This document shows, piece after piece, positions 61,460 to 64,000 of a stretch of 64,000 nt of DNA. The stretch's first letter is position 1. Each line of letters begins with the position of its first letter. The translations under genes were made by a program, and so were the position numbers. The notes below the pieces were generated by a model, which saw nothing but the letters and a program-made list of their open reading frames with translations, was not told the DNA's origin and made no database searches. The DNA is from Epiperipatus broadwayi (Eukaryota > Onychophora > Udeonychophora > Euonychophora > Peripatidae): the NCBI GenBank assembly GCA_028023455.1, contig JAQFVV010000317.1:443501-507500 (forward strand), written 5' to 3'.

Positions 61460-62908
61460 ATGCATACGAGATCCCAAGATAAAATGGACGTTCAAGGAAA
61501 GGAAGTGAGAGAAGGGAATGAAGATAAAGAGGTGAAAGCACCGGGTAAAATAAGTAATAATGATATCATGGATATGCTAAGGCAAATGAGGATTGATCAA
61601 CAGCAATTCGTGGAAGAATACATGAACAGACAGGAGAGAAGAATAGAAGAATGGATGATCAAGGTCGAAATCGATAGCCAGAAAAGAATGGCTGCATTTA
61701 AGGAAGAAGTAAAAAATGAGATCATCCAGCAATCAAAGTCTAATGATACATGGGCTGGATTTCACCCAGAGATGCAGATGGGGAAACAAAGGAGTATAGG
61801 GCCGTGTGGATACACGAAATCTGAAACGGTTGAGGAGAGAGTTAGAGAATTGGGAGATTGTGAATGGGAAAAGGATATAAGACAGCCAGAAAGGGAGATA
61901 AGACCGTTAGATGAAGAGACGGAGGTAGTTAGAGATAAGAGTCAAAAGGTGATGATGAGTGTGCAGGAGAGTTTAGGTCAAGTGGCAAAAGTAATAGCCA
62001 GTTTAAACACAAGAGTGGAAGAATGTGTACAGAGTACAACCTATAGCAGCATTAATGCCAATATAGAGGGCCGAGAACCAAAAACTACTGGAGAAGACAG
62101 AATCAGAGAATCTGGAAATTACATGGATTATCCTGTGGGCTTCCACCAATTCCTGAAGGTACAAGTTTTCAATGGTGACCCTGGAGAAAGCCCTATGGAA
62201 CACTTGAGCAGCCTGGAACGGTACTTCCAATTCAGTAGAGTAAGTGAAGAAGCCAAGATAGCAGTCGCTTGCAGCCATCTGCAGGGCGAGTCTCAAGTCT
62301 GGTGGAATTCGTTATTCCAGAAGCCCATTACATTTGCAGCATACCAGAGAAGGTTGAAGAGCAGTTATTGGAGTGAGAAGCTCCAGGAGCATATGTTGCA
62401 TCAAATAAAACAGCACAAATGGGGACCGGAGGAGTCATTCGTAACATTCTTCCGTCGACAGGTGACTAGATTATGACTAATAACGGCAAACCCGTTATCG
62501 GAGACGCAAATACTCCGTATAATTAGGTCCGGGTTTCCGAAGGACATTGAACGTACTCTCATCGGTACAGAGAGGAAAATGGTGGACCAGGTGGCGGAGA
62601 TGCTAAGTGCGCTGGACACCACTAGGGACAACCAACAGAATGAGGAATCGCCGTCGGAACCACGTGTAAGAGAAGCACCTAGAATAAAAAAGGACTGGGA
62701 TCCGGGGGAAAGACGTTGGCAAGAAGAACAAGGATATTCTAGGGAATGGAACCCGAGGAGGCAAGGAAACGGATGACAGAGAGATGAGACAGAATATAAG
62801 CATCCATATGACATGACAGTGAGGCATGGACCTCGAGAGCAACATCCGCATCCCAGAGGAGGAAGAGGTGATGTCAACAGAGGAAGACAACCACCAGATA
62901 AAATGTAA
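61460..62908 (+). pseudogene. gag: Gag of a gypsy-type element with two in-frame TGA codons
   Basis: MHTRSQDKMD is a typical gypsy Gag start. Residues 30-90 are predicted coiled coil (MLRQMRIDQQQFVEEYMNRQ). The capsid domain starts near residue 228: FLKVQVFNGDPGESPMEHLS, IAVACSHLQGESQVWWNSLF and SFVTFFRRQVTRL. A TGA at 62474-62476 follows, after 338 codons. The same frame continues ANPLSETQILRIIRSGFPKD, aligning directly with PLSEGQIVRIVRHNLP of the minus-strand Gag. A second TGA is at 62774-62776, and the frame ends at TAA 62906-62908 in an Arg/Gly-rich tail (RGGRGDVNRGRQPP). No zinc knuckle. No frameshift is needed, so damage is limited to two stops. The two Gag proteins are clearly related but distant. 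Confidence 0.82.
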
Positions 62909-63798
62909 GAGCGGTCCCAAAAAATAAAAATAAAAAAAGAGGAGGACTAGATGATGACACATTCAGAAATGGACATGGACCTCGAATCATGGAGAATGGA
63001 TGGGCATACAGAAACTAACGATATAAAGAAATGACGAGCCAATAGCTGGCCAAAGAGTATGAGGGACTTTAGGATAAAATGATAAAGGATAAATTAATTG
63101 GCAGGATGGGGTTGTAGATTGAGGTTGAGGGAAAGTAGGCTTAGATATTTGTAGCTGGATCGTATTAGCAGTACGTGGTTTTGCCTTCTTCTTTGCCATG
63201 CTTGTGGGGTCTGCGGTGCATCAAGTATTATCACACAGAGAACACAGGGACAGAGATCCCAGTATCACAATGACTCACTGGATTAATATTTCCAGTTAGA
63301 TATTAAGCACATATATCGTGAGTCAATGGTCCATAGACCAATTTATAGGGAAAGAACCCCTTTTGGTATGAATATAGAGCGTTCAGAAATACACTGGGCT
63401 CAGGAATGAGCTGGATGGAAAGATGGCAGTCTTCCAAGCCACCTCAATAATAGTGTCCGAAGTTGTCACTTAGAGGTGCCTTATTGCAGAAAGGCGATGT
63501 ATGAACAGGTTTAATCGGGTCACAGAGATATCCTGTGGATTCGAATCTGTAGATACGAGTAGCAGCAGAAATTAAACGCATGTATGGTAAGGTTTAGGAT
63601 TAAATTGGTTTGGCTATACTGCTTGGTTCAGCAAAGAAAGGGATATAATTTACCTGGTCGCCTCTCTATAGAGTAACCTCATCGCCACATCATAGTAGCA
63701 ATAAAAGAAAAAAAAAAGGAGTTCGAACAATAGTTGGGAGCACTTAGATTTCCAGGCATAAGGTTAAAATTTTGGTCGTGGTTTGCAGACTGTACTGT
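62909..63798. other. Sequence downstream of Gag, pol not recognised
   Basis: Protease and RT would be expected here if the element were intact. Base composition is protein-like, but all six frames carry stops every few tens of codons and no DTG, YVDD or similar motif was found, so pol is either heavily decayed or absent. Confidence 0.45.
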
Positions 63799-63976
63799 CG
63801 CCGCTAGAGGCGCTGTTCCTGTGTTTTCACACAGAACATACAGGGTAGGGGCCTCAAAAGCAGACGACGCTTTTTCTGCCAATAGGTGGCGCTGTTCACC
63901 ATGCGTACGCACAGGAACTTTCCACAAGCTGGCTGGCAGCTTGCATCGTCTGCTACCAAGAACCTAGGTGGCGCTG
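63799..63976 (+). promoter_or_regulatory. Cluster of three CTCF-like motifs in a fold-back block
   Basis: CCGCTAGAGGCGCTG (63801-63815), CCAATAGGTGGCGCTG (63879-63894) and CCTAGGTGGCGCTG (63963-63976) all point the same way and share TAG(R)(G/T)GGCGCTG, close to the core of the animal CTCF site. The first lacks one G of the core. The block also has inverted pairs (AGCAGACGACGC at 63859 with GCATCGTCTGCT at 63943), so it may be part of a transposon end carrying the motif. Confidence 0.4.
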
Positions 63977-64000
63977 ATTGCCGTAAACACATCGAGCTTA

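Noticed and set aside
62003-62962. Minus-strand frames of 97-158 aa
   Set aside because: They overlap the plus-strand Gag in antisense and show no domain.
63679-63992. Overlapping 62-82 aa frames on both strands at the window end
   Set aside because: They overlap each other in GC-richer repeat sequence with internal inverted repeats and no recognisable domain.

Overview
Organism. The window is nuclear DNA of an invertebrate animal, strongly AT-rich with many (TA)n tracts. It holds Penelope-like, Merlin, pogo/Tigger-like, Ty3/gypsy and LINE remnants side by side, a mix typical of animals. I found no host protein gene, rRNA or intact tRNA gene, so the phylum cannot be fixed from this piece. 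The sequence is a graveyard of transposable elements of different ages plus simple repeats.

Layout. 0-13 kb: AT-rich non-coding DNA with a 40-bp minisatellite, trinucleotide and (TA)n runs, a truncated pogo/Tigger-type MITE end and a tRNA-derived SINE remnant. 13.2-17.4 kb: a complete solo LTR, 4249 bp long, flanked by ATAT. 19-20 kb: a decayed CR1/Jockey-like LINE. 20.4-21 kb: two short tandem arrays. 21.1-24.1 kb: two Penelope-like copies head to head. 24.1-27 kb: a Merlin (ISXO2-like DDE) transposase pseudogene interrupting the second copy, followed by a tandem array that repeats its end sequence. 28.4 and 29.2-30.5 kb: a hairpin MITE and a full pogo/Tigger-type MITE carrying another hairpin. 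36.6-38.2 kb: an L1/Tx1-like LINE pseudogene. 41.3-53.8 kb: a young Ty3/gypsy-type retrotransposon on the minus strand with nearly identical 4.25-kb LTRs, a polypurine tract, a candidate primer-binding site, a 603-residue Gag and only the GPY/F tail of integrase; protease, RT, RNase H and most of integrase are gone. 53,792-54,291: a 500-N assembly gap hiding its right end. 54.3-64 kb: GC-richer, purine-rich sequence belonging mostly to another gypsy-type element on the plus strand, with a tRNA-Pro-like primer-binding site and a related Gag broken by two TGA codons, ending in a small fold-back block with three CTCF-like motifs.

How the parts work together. The most notable object is the minus-strand element whose single LTR is longer than its whole internal region. 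Its LTR promoter (CCAAT and TATA boxes, conserved in all three LTR copies) lies about 0.9 kb inside the LTR, so R plus U5 would be about 3.3 kb. It should make Gag but no enzymes, yet its LTRs differ at only a few tens of positions. It therefore either lost pol recently or was mobilised by enzymes from another copy.
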